Positions 1-8,453 of a stretch of DNA of 17,480 bases are shown piece by piece. Numbering within the stretch: position 1 is the stretch's first letter; each line of letters opens with the position of its first letter. Both the position numbers and the translations under genes were made by a program. This DNA comes from MGR-bin208 sp043780275 (GTDB lineage: Bacteria > Bacteroidota > Bacteroidia > Chitinophagales > Chitinophagaceae), in assembly GCA_043780275.1 (NCBI GenBank), contig JAYWCV010000315.1, positions 1-17,480 of the forward strand, read 5' to 3'. The notes under the pieces were generated by a model that saw only the letters and a list, made by a program, of their open reading frames with translations, was not told the DNA's origin and did no database searches.

Positions 1-24
1 ATAAATAAGTTTATTTAATTAATC

Positions 25-51
25 AATCTCCTCCATTCGAGGAGATTTTTT
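25..51 (+). terminator. Rho-independent terminator of a gene upstream of the window
   Basis: A 9-bp perfect inverted repeat (AATCTCCTC at 25-33, GAGGAGATT at 39-47) with a 5-base loop runs directly into a T tract (46-51). This is the layout of an intrinsic terminator for transcription coming from the left on the plus strand. No gene for it is visible inside the window. The following 140 bases, up to the tricorn-like gene, hold no clear promoter match. Confidence 0.75.
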
Positions 52-192
52 GTGTCATAGCGGCGTTTCAGTAAAAGGTATTTATTAGTAGCGTTAAAAA
101 TGAAAATTCTAATGGAGTTAGATCTGAAATTTCGTTGAGTGGTAATTCCATATATCTGATAAGCTATATATTTAGTTTCTAAAACTGATAAA

Positions 193-3100
193 ATGAAACG
201 TCTTTCTTTTGTACTGGGTTTTCTGACCATCTCTTTGTTTGCATCCAGCAATGATTTTTATTTTCTTTCCAATCCATCCCTAACACCGGATGGGCAAACA
301 GTCATCTTTAGTTTTGAAGGTGATCTCTGGAAAGCGAATATCAAAGACGGCAATGCAACCCGTCTCACGGCCATGCAAGGCTACGAGAGCAATCCACGGG
401 TTTCGCCTGACGGAAAATGGTTGGCATTTACCGGACGCCAATCCGGCAACCCGGATATTTATCTGATGTCATTAAGTGGTGGTGAAATCAAGCAGTTAAC
501 TTTTCATTCTGCCAGCGATGATATGGACAGCTGGAGTTGGGACAGTAAGACCATTTATTTTACCAGCAACCGATATAGTCGTTCCAGTGGGTTCAAGGTT
601 TCAATAAACGGCGGTACTGCACAACGGGTTTTGGGCGATAATTATTTTTTATACGATCATAATATCTGGGAGCATCCAACATCCGGTGAATTGTTTTTCA
701 ATGATACCTGGGAGAGTGGAAGCCAGGCACAGCGTAAGCGTTATAAAGGCCCGTTCAATCCGGATATCCAATCTTACAATCCCAAAACAAAACAATATAA
801 AAAATACACGAACTGGGAAGGGAAGGATTTTTCCTTATCGCTGGATAAAAACGGGAACAGTTATTTCATTTCGGATGAGTTGAACGGCGAATACAATCTC
901 TATCATTTTGAAAACGGAAAGAAAACTGCACTCACCAAATTTTCTACATCCATCAAGAATCCGATGGTGAATGCACATGGAGGAAAGGTTGTATTTGAAA
1001 AGGAATATCAGTTATGGGTTTACGATGTGTCTTCCAAAAAAGCGGAAAAACTGCAAATTAATATCAACCGGAATTATATTCTGCCAAAGGAAAAAGACTA
1101 TGATGTAAAAGGAAATATTTCCAATTTCGATATTTCTCCCGATGGTAAAAAAATGGCTTTCGTTTCAAGAGGGGAATTGTTCGTCAGTGATGTGGAAGGA
1201 AAATTTGTGCAACAAATAAACCGTGGTTCGTCAGAAAGGGTAAAGGAAGTAAAGTGGATGAGCGACAGCAAGTCCCTGCTTTTCAATCAGACAGCTTTGG
1301 GATATAGCAATTGGTTTTCGGTTTCTGCTGATGGAAATGGCGGAATGAAACAATTGACAACAGATACAAAGAACAACCGCTCGATTTCGATGAATAAAAA
1401 CAGGACCAAGGCGGTTTATTTAAGTGGCCGTGATGAAGTGCGTTTGATGGATTTGAAAACCATGTTGAGCAAGACCATTGCCAGAGATGAGATATGGGGT
1501 TTTCAGAACAGTGGTCCGGGATTTTCTCCAAACGATGACTATATCGTATTTACAGCTATCCGGAATTTTGAGCAGGACATCATGGTTCATAATGTCAAGG
1601 AAAATAAAACCTTCAATCTCACCAAATCCGGTGTAACGGAAGCCACTCCAATTTGGTCACCGGACGGAAAATATATTTACCTCACATCCCAACGATTGAA
1701 ACCTTCCTATCCTTTTGGTATGCAGAATGCGAGGGTGTACCGATTGCCTTTGGAAAAGCTGGATGAACCATTCCGAGTTGAAAAATATAATGAGTTATTT
1801 AAGGAAGAAAAAAAAGATACCAGCAAAAAAGCATCTTCAATAAAAGACAGTGTGAAGCTGACTCCTATTAATATCGATCTCGATAAAATCATGGAAAGAC
1901 TGGAACAGATAAGTCCTTCTTTCGGTGCTCAGACATTGGAGTATGTTCATATGAAGGGTGAGAAATCATCGGTGCTTTATGTAAGTAATCATGCCGAAGG
2001 AAAACAAGCATTATGGAAAACAATCATTGAACCTTTTGAACAAAACAAGACCGAAAAAATTGCCGGAACAGATGCTGGCAGGGGATATGATGTGGTGGAA
2101 GTGAGCGATAAGTTTTATTTATTGTTGAATGGTAATATCCAGAAACTTAATTTGGAAGCCAATAAAGTGGATCCGATCAATATCAGTTATTCATTCAGAA
2201 GAAACCTGACAGATGAATTCGACCAGATGTTTTTTGAAGCATGGGCTCAAATGGAAGAAAATTTTTACGACGAAAAATTCCACGGGCTCGACTGGAAAAA
2301 AACAAAAGAACAATACAAACAGTTTCTTCCATTTGTAAACAACCGTTCCGATCTGCGGATTTTGTTGAATGATTTATTAGGAGAATTGAACTCGTCCCAT
2401 CAGGGGTTCAATACAGGAGGTGATGATGAAAATATTTCCATAAGCAGCCGAACTTTGGAAACAGGAATTTTGTTTTCTGACAGCGATCCATATAAAGTAA
2501 TACGTGTAGTTGATCGTTCTGCGGCTGATCGAAAAACAGTAGATGTAAGGACCGGGGATATTTTGCTGAAAGTAAATGATGAACCGGTTGATAAAAATAT
2601 CGACCGTAATTTTTATTTTACCAAACCCTCACTTGACAAGGAATTGAAGCTGACTTTTACAAGGAATTCTATTCCGTATGACGTGTTGATTCATCCGCAG
2701 TCATCCGTATCAAATAATCTGTATGATGAATGGATAGATGCCAACCAGAAAAAAGTGGATGAAAAAGGAAAGGGAAAAATCGCTTATGGTTATATGAAAA
2801 ATATGGGTGTTCCCGAGCTGGAACAATTCATCAACGATATGACGCAGGAGCTGGATGACAAGGATGCACTGATACTTGACCTGCGATACAATACCGGTGG
2901 AAATGTGCATGATGAAGTGTTGAAATTTCTGAGTCAGAAATCCTATCTGAAATGGAAATACCGGGAAGGTAAACTGGCAACACAATCCAATTTTGCACCA
3001 AGCGACAAGCCCATTGTTTTATTGATCAACGAACAATCATTGAGTGATGCTGAAATGACTGCCGCGGGTTTCAAAGCGTTGAAACTGGGAACCATCATCG

Positions 3101-3327
3101 GTAACGAAACTTATCGCTGGATCATCTTTACCAGTGCCGCCGGATTGGTGGATGGGTCGTCCATCCGTATGCCAGCTTGGGGTTGTTATACCCTGGATGG
3201 TAAGGATCTAGAAGCGGTTGGAGTGCAGCCGGATATACTGATTGTAAACAGTTTTGAGGATAAGTTGAATGGCCGTGATCCGCAACTGGATAAAGCCATT
3301 GAAACGATTTTGAAGCAATTGAAATAA
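193..3327 (+). CDS. Tricorn-like S41 serine peptidase, secreted
   Basis: A 1044-residue protein with the architecture of tricorn-type proteases, which cut oligopeptides into short peptides. A signal peptide (MKRLSFVLGFLTISLFASS) implies export. Residues about 25-300 and 305-520 carry TolB/PD40-type beta-propeller blades (SPDGKWLAF, SPDGKKMAF, SPDGKYIYL). A charged, lysine-rich linker lies near 536-560. The C1 catalytic part starts near 675 (FDQMFFEAWAQMEENFYD), a PDZ domain lies at about 755-845, and the S41 core follows. The expected catalytic residues are visible: Ser735-His736 (LNSSH), nucleophile Ser951 in SLSDAEM, and an acidic Glu1007 before GVQPD. These sit near the positions known for Thermoplasma tricorn (S745, H746, S965, E1023). 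The length is normal for the family. The gene is monocistronic and followed by a strong hairpin. The substrate is unknown; in Bacteroidota such proteins are usually periplasmic or outer-membrane associated. Confidence 0.93.
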   Translation: MKRLSFVLGFLTISLFASSNDFYFLSNPSLTPDGQTVIFSFEGDLWKANIKDGNATRLTAMQGYESNPRVSPDGKWLAFTGRQSGNPDIYLMSLSGGEIKQLTFHSASDDMDSWSWDSKTIYFTSNRYSRSSGFKVSINGGTAQRVLGDNYFLYDHNIWEHPTSGELFFNDTWESGSQAQRKRYKGPFNPDIQSYNPKTKQYKKYTNWEGKDFSLSLDKNGNSYFISDELNGEYNLYHFENGKKTALTKFSTSIKNPMVNAHGGKVVFEKEYQLWVYDVSSKKAEKLQININRNYILPKEKDYDVKGNISNFDISPDGKKMAFVSRGELFVSDVEGKFVQQINRGSSERVKEVKWMSDSKSLLFNQTALGYSNWFSVSADGNGGMKQLTTDTKNNRSISMNKNRTKAVYLSGRDEVRLMDLKTMLSKTIARDEIWGFQNSGPGFSPNDDYIVFTAIRNFEQDIMVHNVKENKTFNLTKSGVTEATPIWSPDGKYIYLTSQRLKPSYPFGMQNARVYRLPLEKLDEPFRVEKYNELFKEEKKDTSKKASSIKDSVKLTPINIDLDKIMERLEQISPSFGAQTLEYVHMKGEKSSVLYVSNHAEGKQALWKTIIEPFEQNKTEKIAGTDAGRGYDVVEVSDKFYLLLNGNIQKLNLEANKVDPINISYSFRRNLTDEFDQMFFEAWAQMEENFYDEKFHGLDWKKTKEQYKQFLPFVNNRSDLRILLNDLLGELNSSHQGFNTGGDDENISISSRTLETGILFSDSDPYKVIRVVDRSAADRKTVDVRTGDILLKVNDEPVDKNIDRNFYFTKPSLDKELKLTFTRNSIPYDVLIHPQSSVSNNLYDEWIDANQKKVDEKGKGKIAYGYMKNMGVPELEQFINDMTQELDDKDALILDLRYNTGGNVHDEVLKFLSQKSYLKWKYREGKLATQSNFAPSDKPIVLLINEQSLSDAEMTAAGFKALKLGTIIGNETYRWIIFTSAAGLVDGSSIRMPAWGCYTLDGKDLEAVGVQPDILIVNSFEDKLNGRDPQLDKAIETILKQLK

Positions 3328-3339
3328 GATTGCTTAGTA

Positions 3340-3389
3340 ATGAAAACCCCGCCGGGACACAAAGAAAAGTGTCTAAGCGGGGTTTTCAT
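3340..3389 (+). terminator. Long two-part hairpin after the tricorn-like gene, probable terminator and repeat member
   Basis: The arms ATGAAAACCCCGC (3340-3352) and GCGGGGTTTTCAT (3377-3389) are perfectly complementary over 13 bp. Inside them, GACAC (3356-3360) pairs with GTGTC (3369-3373) around the loop AAAGAAAA, leaving a 3x3 internal loop. The TTTT lies within the right arm, so the structure can act as a terminator just 12 nt after the stop codon. Its left half is also a member of the repeat cluster described at 3341-3550, so it may have arisen as a mobile or REP-like unit. Confidence 0.7.
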
Positions 3390-3550
3390 ATGAAGTGAAC
3401 TGTAATTGAGTATCAGTTCCATGAAACCCCGATTTAATGGAATGTATTTTTTAGAAATCAGATTGTAAGAAGAAATTATTTACACATCGGGGTTTCAGGC
3501 AAAAGATTTTTTATGGAAGTGTATCCGCTGAAAACCCCGATGGGACACAA
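3341..3550. repeat. Cluster of GAAA(A)CCCCG repeat cores in both orientations
   Basis: Five copies of one core lie in 210 bp of non-coding DNA. Direct copies are at 3341-3362 and 3529-3550; these two match at 20 of 22 positions (TGAAAACCCCGnnGGGACAC plus AA). A direct copy without the tail is at 3422-3433 (TGAAACCCCGAT). Inverted copies are at 3377-3388 and 3486-3497 (ATCGGGGTTTCA). The copies at 3422-3433 and 3486-3497 form a perfect 12-bp inverted repeat spaced by 52 nt. The stretch 3328-3642 holds no open frame that looks coding. It looks like an array of extragenic palindromic elements; what moves them is not visible here. Confidence 0.75.
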
Positions 3551-3555
3551 CTTGT

Positions 3556-3587
3556 GTTGTTGGTGAAAGAAAAACACCAACAACGGC
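3556..3587 (+). repeat. REP-like hairpin, solo copy A
   Basis: GTTGTTGGTG (3556-3565) and CACCAACAAC (3575-3584) form a perfect 10-bp stem around the loop AAAGAAAAA, followed by GGC. The same pattern (G-rich arm, loop of A with one G, CACCAAC arm, trailing GGC) recurs at 13983-14013, 14883-14913 and, inverted, at 13679-13708, where two copies bracket a RAYT-type transposase remnant. This copy has no transposase near it. A partial arm, GGTTGTTGGT, recurs at 3611-3620. Confidence 0.72.
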
Positions 3588-3642
3588 ATTAAAATTTAAT
3601 AAAAGAAAAAGGTTGTTGGTATTATCATGATACAGGCAAAAT

Positions 3643-4320
3643 TTATTTCTCCAAAGCTTCAAAATCTATTTTATCAAATTCGAATTCTCTTACTTTATCT
3701 GTCTTACAATAATTTATTATTGTTTTAAAGTTTTGGATTTTGTCTATACTCACCATTAATGTTTTGTACCCTGATTTATTATATTTTGTGGAAAAAGTGA
3801 AAATTGCAATGCCTTTGTCTTTATCGATGATATTTATATCAACTGTTTTACCTTTCCAATAATTATTCCGTAGAATAAGTATTTTTCTCGCTGTCAATAC
3901 TTTTATATTATTAACCTTACTAGGTTGAGGACCTTCCATCGAATAGTCAATTGTTGTACTGTCCGTGATTTCAAATTTAAAATTTTCACCGGCTTCAGAA
4001 GGCACATAAGTGTAGTACTCATCTTTGTACTTGTATAGTAAAACCCATTTCCTGGGAAAGTCTTTTGGAAGGCCTGCAATTTTTTTAAGGGGCTTTAAAG
4101 TTTCTAATTCTCTGAAATATGTTGTTGAGTCATGATTATCGAAACTAAAATCAATAATGGATTTTCTATTTCCTACTTTAATGGTTGTGTCAATATAAAT
4201 AGCATTATAGAAATGATAAGGAGTATCCTCTAAAACCCTTTTCAAAAATATTGTATCTCTTTCCTGAGATTTTGCAGTAAAGCAAACTATCAGCGAGAAA
4301 ATCAAAAAAAGATGTCTCAT
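3643..4320 (-). CDS. Exported protein of unknown function
   Basis: A protein of about 225 residues if translation starts at the ATG at 4318-4320. I prefer this start over the in-frame one at 4341 because it puts a typical signal peptide at the N-terminus (MRHLFLIFSLIVCFTAKSQ, cleavage probably just before QERD). The mature part is about 205 residues, rich in Lys, Asp, Thr and Tyr, with alternating hydrophobic residues that suggest beta structure. No catalytic motif, lipobox or membrane helix after the signal was found. I do not recognise the family. It is likely periplasmic. It lies downstream of lpxD on the same strand with about 120 nt between them, including a hairpin, so joint transcription is uncertain. 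Its base composition is more AT-rich than the flanking conserved genes, which fits an accessory gene. Confidence 0.72.
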   Translation of the reverse strand: MRHLFLIFSLIVCFTAKSQERDTIFLKRVLEDTPYHFYNAIYIDTTIKVGNRKSIIDFSFDNHDSTTYFRELETLKPLKKIAGLPKDFPRKWVLLYKYKDEYYTYVPSEAGENFKFEITDSTTIDYSMEGPQPSKVNNIKVLTARKILILRNNYWKGKTVDINIIDKDKGIAIFTFSTKYNKSGYKTLMVSIDKIQNFKTIINYCKTDKVREFEFDKIDFEALEK

Positions 4321-4407
4321 AAATTTAAATTGACAAATCAACGGTATTTTAATTATTGGTTACTGTGATGTAAAGTTTAGTTTTTCCCAAAATAATTATT
4401 TTATCCC

Positions 4408-4430
4408 TTGGTCGGTGTCTCACCGAACAA
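4408..4430. repeat. Imperfect palindrome between lpxD and the exported-protein gene
   Basis: TTGGTCGGTG (4408-4417) can pair with CACCGAACAA (4421-4430) around a 3-base loop with a single mismatch. It begins 10 nt past the lpxD stop on the minus strand. There is no T tract after it in either direction, so it is not a standard intrinsic terminator. It may be an attenuating hairpin or another extragenic palindrome. It resembles the GTTGGTG hairpins elsewhere in the window only in its GGTG/CACC core. Confidence 0.4.
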
Positions 4431-4440
4431 TATTAATTAT

Positions 4441-5430
4441 TTACTGCACTAATTTCTTCAATGCCACCCATTGTTTCAGCATCTCCCTTGCATCTGTAGC
4501 CGGATAACCCAATACCGTTTTGCCGGCTTCTACATCGCCGATAACACCTGAACCGGCTCCAACCGTTGCACCTGAATGAATGGTTACATGATCTTTGATG
4601 GAAGCACTGCCACCAATGATGACGCCATCGCCCAATATAACGGAACCTGCCAGCCCACTATGTCCAGCCATGATGCAGGAACGACCCATGATACTGTTAT
4701 GCCCTATCTGAACCAGGTTGTCAATCTTGCATCCGTCACCGATGATGGTGGAACTGAATTTGCCCCGGTCAACACAGGAGTTGGCGCCTATTTCTACGGC
4801 ATTACCAATAACCACATTGCCAATCTGTGGAATTTTCACCAGTCCCCTGCCATCTTCACTTGGACGGTATCCAAAACCATCTGCACCAATACTTACATTG
4901 ATATGAAAAATACAGAAACTTCCTATTTCGCATCGTTCACGGATAACCGTACCCGACCAGATAATAGTTCCTTTACCAATTTTGGTTTCATCCATGATGG
5001 TTACATTTGGATAAAGGATACAACCCTCACCCAGCACCACATTCCGCCCGATAAAACAACCGGCTCCTATTCTGCAACCTGCACCAATAGTGGCCGTTTT
5101 ATGAATAACGGCTGTTGGATGAATTTCTTCATCAAACTGTGGAGGTCCCGGATCGAACAGTTCCAATATTTTAGCCATGGCCAGGTCTGCATTCTTTACT
5201 TTGATCAACGCACGGTTTTCACCCGGTTCAATATCCAAGTTGTCGTTGATAATGGCCGCACAGGCTTTTGAACTTTCCCAAATACGTGCATATTTTTTAC
5301 TGCCGATAAAACTGATATGATTCGTGCCGGCTCTTTCCAATTGTTCAGGTCCGTTTATCTGATTTGTTGTATCGCCAACAAGTTGACCGTTTAACAGGTC
5401 GTTGATTTCTTTGATTGTATATGATCTCAT
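4441..5430 (-). CDS. lpxD: UDP-3-O-acylglucosamine N-acyltransferase (LpxD type)
   Basis: A 329-residue acyltransferase of the left-handed beta-helix class. LpxD transfers a hydroxyacyl chain from acyl carrier protein to UDP-3-O-acylglucosamine, the third step of lipid A synthesis in the cytoplasm. Residues 1-100 form the LpxD N-terminal domain (typical ISFIGSKKYA stretch). Hexapeptide repeats follow from about 105 to 310 (IGAGCRIGAGCFIG, IGADGFGY, VEIGANSCVDRG). The expected catalytic histidine is His244 in VQIGHN. The end, LGYPATDAREMLKQW, has the usual family form. The gene stands alone rather than with lpxC/fabZ and lpxA. Its helix sequence (QIGHN, MAGHSGLAGS) differs from what I recall of the usual Bacteroidota copy (QIAHN), so it may be a second, divergent paralogue. 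It is divergent from the GH92 gene, with about 100 nt between the starts. Confidence 0.9.
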   Translation of the reverse strand: MRSYTIKEINDLLNGQLVGDTTNQINGPEQLERAGTNHISFIGSKKYARIWESSKACAAIINDNLDIEPGENRALIKVKNADLAMAKILELFDPGPPQFDEEIHPTAVIHKTATIGAGCRIGAGCFIGRNVVLGEGCILYPNVTIMDETKIGKGTIIWSGTVIRERCEIGSFCIFHINVSIGADGFGYRPSEDGRGLVKIPQIGNVVIGNAVEIGANSCVDRGKFSSTIIGDGCKIDNLVQIGHNSIMGRSCIMAGHSGLAGSVILGDGVIIGGSASIKDHVTIHSGATVGAGSGVIGDVEAGKTVLGYPATDAREMLKQWVALKKLVQ

Positions 5431-5532
5431 GAATTCTTATTTTAAAAATGGATGCTGATAATAGAATTGGTGAAACTATTAAAAAATTCAAAAAGATTTT
5501 GTGAATTATCTTTAAGCAACAAATCCCCTGAT

Positions 5533-8436
5533 ATGAAGTGTTTATCATTCCTGATTGGTTTAAATATTTTAACAATTTCAATGTTTGCCCAAAAAGACTT
5601 TGCCAAACTGGTAAATCCGTTCATCGGTACCGGTGGTCATGGTCACACCTATCCCGGTGCCAGTATGCCTTTCGGCATGATGCAGTTAAGCCCGGACACA
5701 AGGCTGGAAGGATGGGACGGTTGCAGTGGCTATCATTATTCCGATAATAAAATCTATGGATTTTCACACACGCATCTGAGTGGAACCGGCATTGCCGATT
5801 ATTGTGATGTATTACTGATGCCTTTCACCGGAAAAGTAGAATGGGAGAATAAAGATTATGCTTCTTCCTTTTCGCCTGAAAATGAAAAAGCCAGTCCGGG
5901 TTATTATGAAGTGAAGCTGGATAAGCATGATATCAAAGCCAGGCTTACCACTACATTACGTTCGGGCATGCATCAATATATTTTTCCTGAAAATATTAAT
6001 GAGGGAAATATTCTCATCGACCTGAAGCACCGTGACCAGGTACTGGATGCACACATTGAAAAAATCAGTGACACAGAAATAAGGGGTTACCGCAGAAGTA
6101 AAAGCTGGGCTCAGGATCAGACCGTTTATTTCTACATGCAGTTTGAAAAAATCGAAGATTTTGTTATCCTGAATCAGGTAGAGGAAACCGCAACAGGTAA
6201 GGATATCAGGGCTTATGTGAAAGTGAATTTATCTGCAGATCATTCCACAAAAGTAAAAATTGGAATATCTGCTGTAAGCATGGATGGAGCCATGCAAAAT
6301 TTAAAAACAGAAATACCGGATTGGAATTTTGAAAAAATAAAAAATGCAGCAACCGGTTCTTGGAATAAAGAGTTGGGTAAAATAGAAATCACCGGAGGCA
6401 CTGCCGATCAGCAAACGGTGTTTTATACGGCACTGTATCATACGATGCTTAGCCCAAATATATATATGGATTTGGATGGTAAATACCGGGGAACAGATTT
6501 AAAAGTTCACCAGGCCAAAGGGGTTACAAATTATACGGTATTCTCTTTATGGGATACTTACCGGGCTTTTCATCCTTTGATGACGATCATCAATCAGCAA
6601 CGAACAACTGACTGGATCAATACTTTTTTAGCGCAGTATAAAAATGGCGGCATGCTGCCGGTTTGGGAATTGAGTGGCAATGAAACCTATTGCATGATCG
6701 GTTATCATTCCGTTCCGGTTATTGCAGACGCATACCAGAAAGGCATCCGGGGTTTTGATGAAAAGTTGGCTCTGGAAGCCATGCGGTCCTATGCCGAAAG
6801 CGACAGGTTTGGTATCAACCATTATATAGAGTCGGGTTTTTTATCCAATGAAAAAGAACATGAATCGGTTTCCAAAACATTGGAGTATGCATACGATGAT
6901 TGGTGCATCGCACAGTTTGCCCGGCTCACTGGCAATGAAAAAGTATATGCGCAATACATGGAAAGGGCACAGTATTATAAGAATCTCTACGATCCCACAT
7001 CAATGCATATGCGGGGAAAAGTGCAGGGCATGTGGTATACTCCTTTCGATGCGAAAGAAGTAAATAATTTTTATACCGAAGGAAACAGCTGGCAGTACAG
7101 TTTTGCCGTACCACAGGATGTGGAAGGTCTTATCAAACTGATGGGAGGAAAAGAAAAATTTGCCGAAAAATTGAATGAGTTGTTTACCACTTCCTCAAAA
7201 ACTACCGGAAGGGATCAGGCCGATGTAACCGGTCTGATAGGGCAATATGCACAGGGCAATGAACCCAGTCACCACATGGCTTACCTGTTTAATTATGCCG
7301 GAAAACCCTGGCGGACAGAAGAGATTATTCATCAGATCTGCAAGGAATTTTATACCAATACGCCGGATGGATTAATTGGTAATGAGGACTGCGGACAGAT
7401 GAGTGCCTGGTATGTGCTGAGTGCCATGGGTTTTTATCCAGTGACTCCCGGTGATGGAAATTATGTTTTTGGCACTCCACTATTTGAATCCGTAAAAATT
7501 AATTTGGAAAACGGAAAGTCGTTTTTGATAAAAGCTAACCGGAAAAATGAGAAAGACTTTTATGTGCAGAGCATAAAGTTGAATGCAAAAAATTATTCTA
7601 AAACATTTATATCTCATAAGGATATTATGACAGGTGGAGAAATTGAATTTATCGTCGGCGACCAACCCAATAAAAGCAGGGGAGTAAATGAAGCGGATAT
7701 GCCGCCAAGCAGGATAGAAAAAAATAAGATTGTTGCCGTTCCTTACTTTGATATGGCCAGTAATAAATTCAAAAAAGATCTGCAGGTAAAATTAAAAAGC
7801 ATTGAAGCCGGCACCGACATCTATTACCGCATCATGCGGCCCGATATACGTTCTGTATTTGTGAAATACATAAAACCTTTTAGCATTGAAAGAAGCAGCT
7901 CGGTGGATGTATATGTAAAAAGAGGCGAAGTGATGAGTAAGACAGTATCTCAACAATTTCATCAGATGCCGGATGACAAAATCATTACCGTGCTTTCAAC
8001 TGTACATCCCATGTACACGGCGGGTGGCACCGATGCATTGATTGACGGCATCATTGGAACCACCAACTGGCGTACCGGTGAGTGGCACAGTTATTACGAC
8101 AATGATTTTGAAGCCATCATTGACCTGAAGTCGAAAAGACCCGTGAACTATGTCGGCATACATGTATTGCAGGACGTTAGTCCGTGGATTATTTATCCGA
8201 AAGAGCTCATTATTGAAGCCAGTAATGATGGGAAAATTTTTACAGAAATAAAAAGGATTGCGAACACAATCGATACCAAAGAAGGAAAAGCAGAGGTTAA
8301 GGAAATGGGAACACAACTTCAATTAAATACAAGATGGCTTCGCATCAAAGCATTGAATGGCGGCCATTTACCTGTCTGGCATGAAAGTGCGGGTAGCCCT
8401 TCGCATTTATTTATTGATGAAATAATTGTGAGGTGA
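5533..8436 (+). CDS. GH92 family alpha-mannosidase with accessory C-terminal domains, secreted
   Basis: I start this gene at the ATG at 5533 (967 residues), because it gives a clean signal peptide (MKCLSFLIGLNILTISMFA, then QKD). The longer frame from 5452 adds 27 residues that would bury it. GH92 enzymes are calcium-dependent exo-alpha-mannosidases. Family marks are VNPFIGTGGHGHTYPGA and PFGMMQLSPD near the N-terminus, TEGNSWQY with a probable catalytic-acid Glu516, EPSHHMAYLFNYAG (His580/His581), and GNEDCGQMSAWYVLSAMGFYPV (Asn617-Asp619, candidate base and calcium region). After the catalytic part, residues about 745-815 resemble a chitobiase/hexosaminidase C-terminal (CHB_HEX_C) module. 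Residues about 827-967 resemble an F5/8 type C carbohydrate-binding domain. A weak -7-like box (TATCTTTA, 5507-5514) precedes the start. No SusC/SusD pair or other glycosidase is nearby. The exact mannoside linkage cannot be read from the sequence. Confidence 0.93.
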   Translation: MKCLSFLIGLNILTISMFAQKDFAKLVNPFIGTGGHGHTYPGASMPFGMMQLSPDTRLEGWDGCSGYHYSDNKIYGFSHTHLSGTGIADYCDVLLMPFTGKVEWENKDYASSFSPENEKASPGYYEVKLDKHDIKARLTTTLRSGMHQYIFPENINEGNILIDLKHRDQVLDAHIEKISDTEIRGYRRSKSWAQDQTVYFYMQFEKIEDFVILNQVEETATGKDIRAYVKVNLSADHSTKVKIGISAVSMDGAMQNLKTEIPDWNFEKIKNAATGSWNKELGKIEITGGTADQQTVFYTALYHTMLSPNIYMDLDGKYRGTDLKVHQAKGVTNYTVFSLWDTYRAFHPLMTIINQQRTTDWINTFLAQYKNGGMLPVWELSGNETYCMIGYHSVPVIADAYQKGIRGFDEKLALEAMRSYAESDRFGINHYIESGFLSNEKEHESVSKTLEYAYDDWCIAQFARLTGNEKVYAQYMERAQYYKNLYDPTSMHMRGKVQGMWYTPFDAKEVNNFYTEGNSWQYSFAVPQDVEGLIKLMGGKEKFAEKLNELFTTSSKTTGRDQADVTGLIGQYAQGNEPSHHMAYLFNYAGKPWRTEEIIHQICKEFYTNTPDGLIGNEDCGQMSAWYVLSAMGFYPVTPGDGNYVFGTPLFESVKINLENGKSFLIKANRKNEKDFYVQSIKLNAKNYSKTFISHKDIMTGGEIEFIVGDQPNKSRGVNEADMPPSRIEKNKIVAVPYFDMASNKFKKDLQVKLKSIEAGTDIYYRIMRPDIRSVFVKYIKPFSIERSSSVDVYVKRGEVMSKTVSQQFHQMPDDKIITVLSTVHPMYTAGGTDALIDGIIGTTNWRTGEWHSYYDNDFEAIIDLKSKRPVNYVGIHVLQDVSPWIIYPKELIIEASNDGKIFTEIKRIANTIDTKEGKAEVKEMGTQLQLNTRWLRIKALNGGHLPVWHESAGSPSHLFIDEIIVR

Positions 8437-8453
8437 GTTTGAACATTTGAATT

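Noticed and set aside
3328..3642. CRISPR array
   Set aside because: The repeats vary in length and direction and are unevenly spaced, and there are no cas genes; they fit palindromic extragenic elements.
4576..5271. Long plus-strand open frame of 231 codons
   Set aside because: It is antisense to lpxD. The lpxD frame shows unbroken hexapeptide repeats, while this one has no family character; repetitive codons of the beta-helix keep it open.
5452..5532. Upstream in-frame start of the GH92 gene
   Set aside because: It would place 27 charged and polar residues ahead of a clear signal peptide, and the first ATG of that peptide at 5533 is a good start.
7996..8322. Minus-strand frame of 108 codons
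   Set aside because: Lies fully inside the F5/8-type domain of the GH92 gene and has no protein character.
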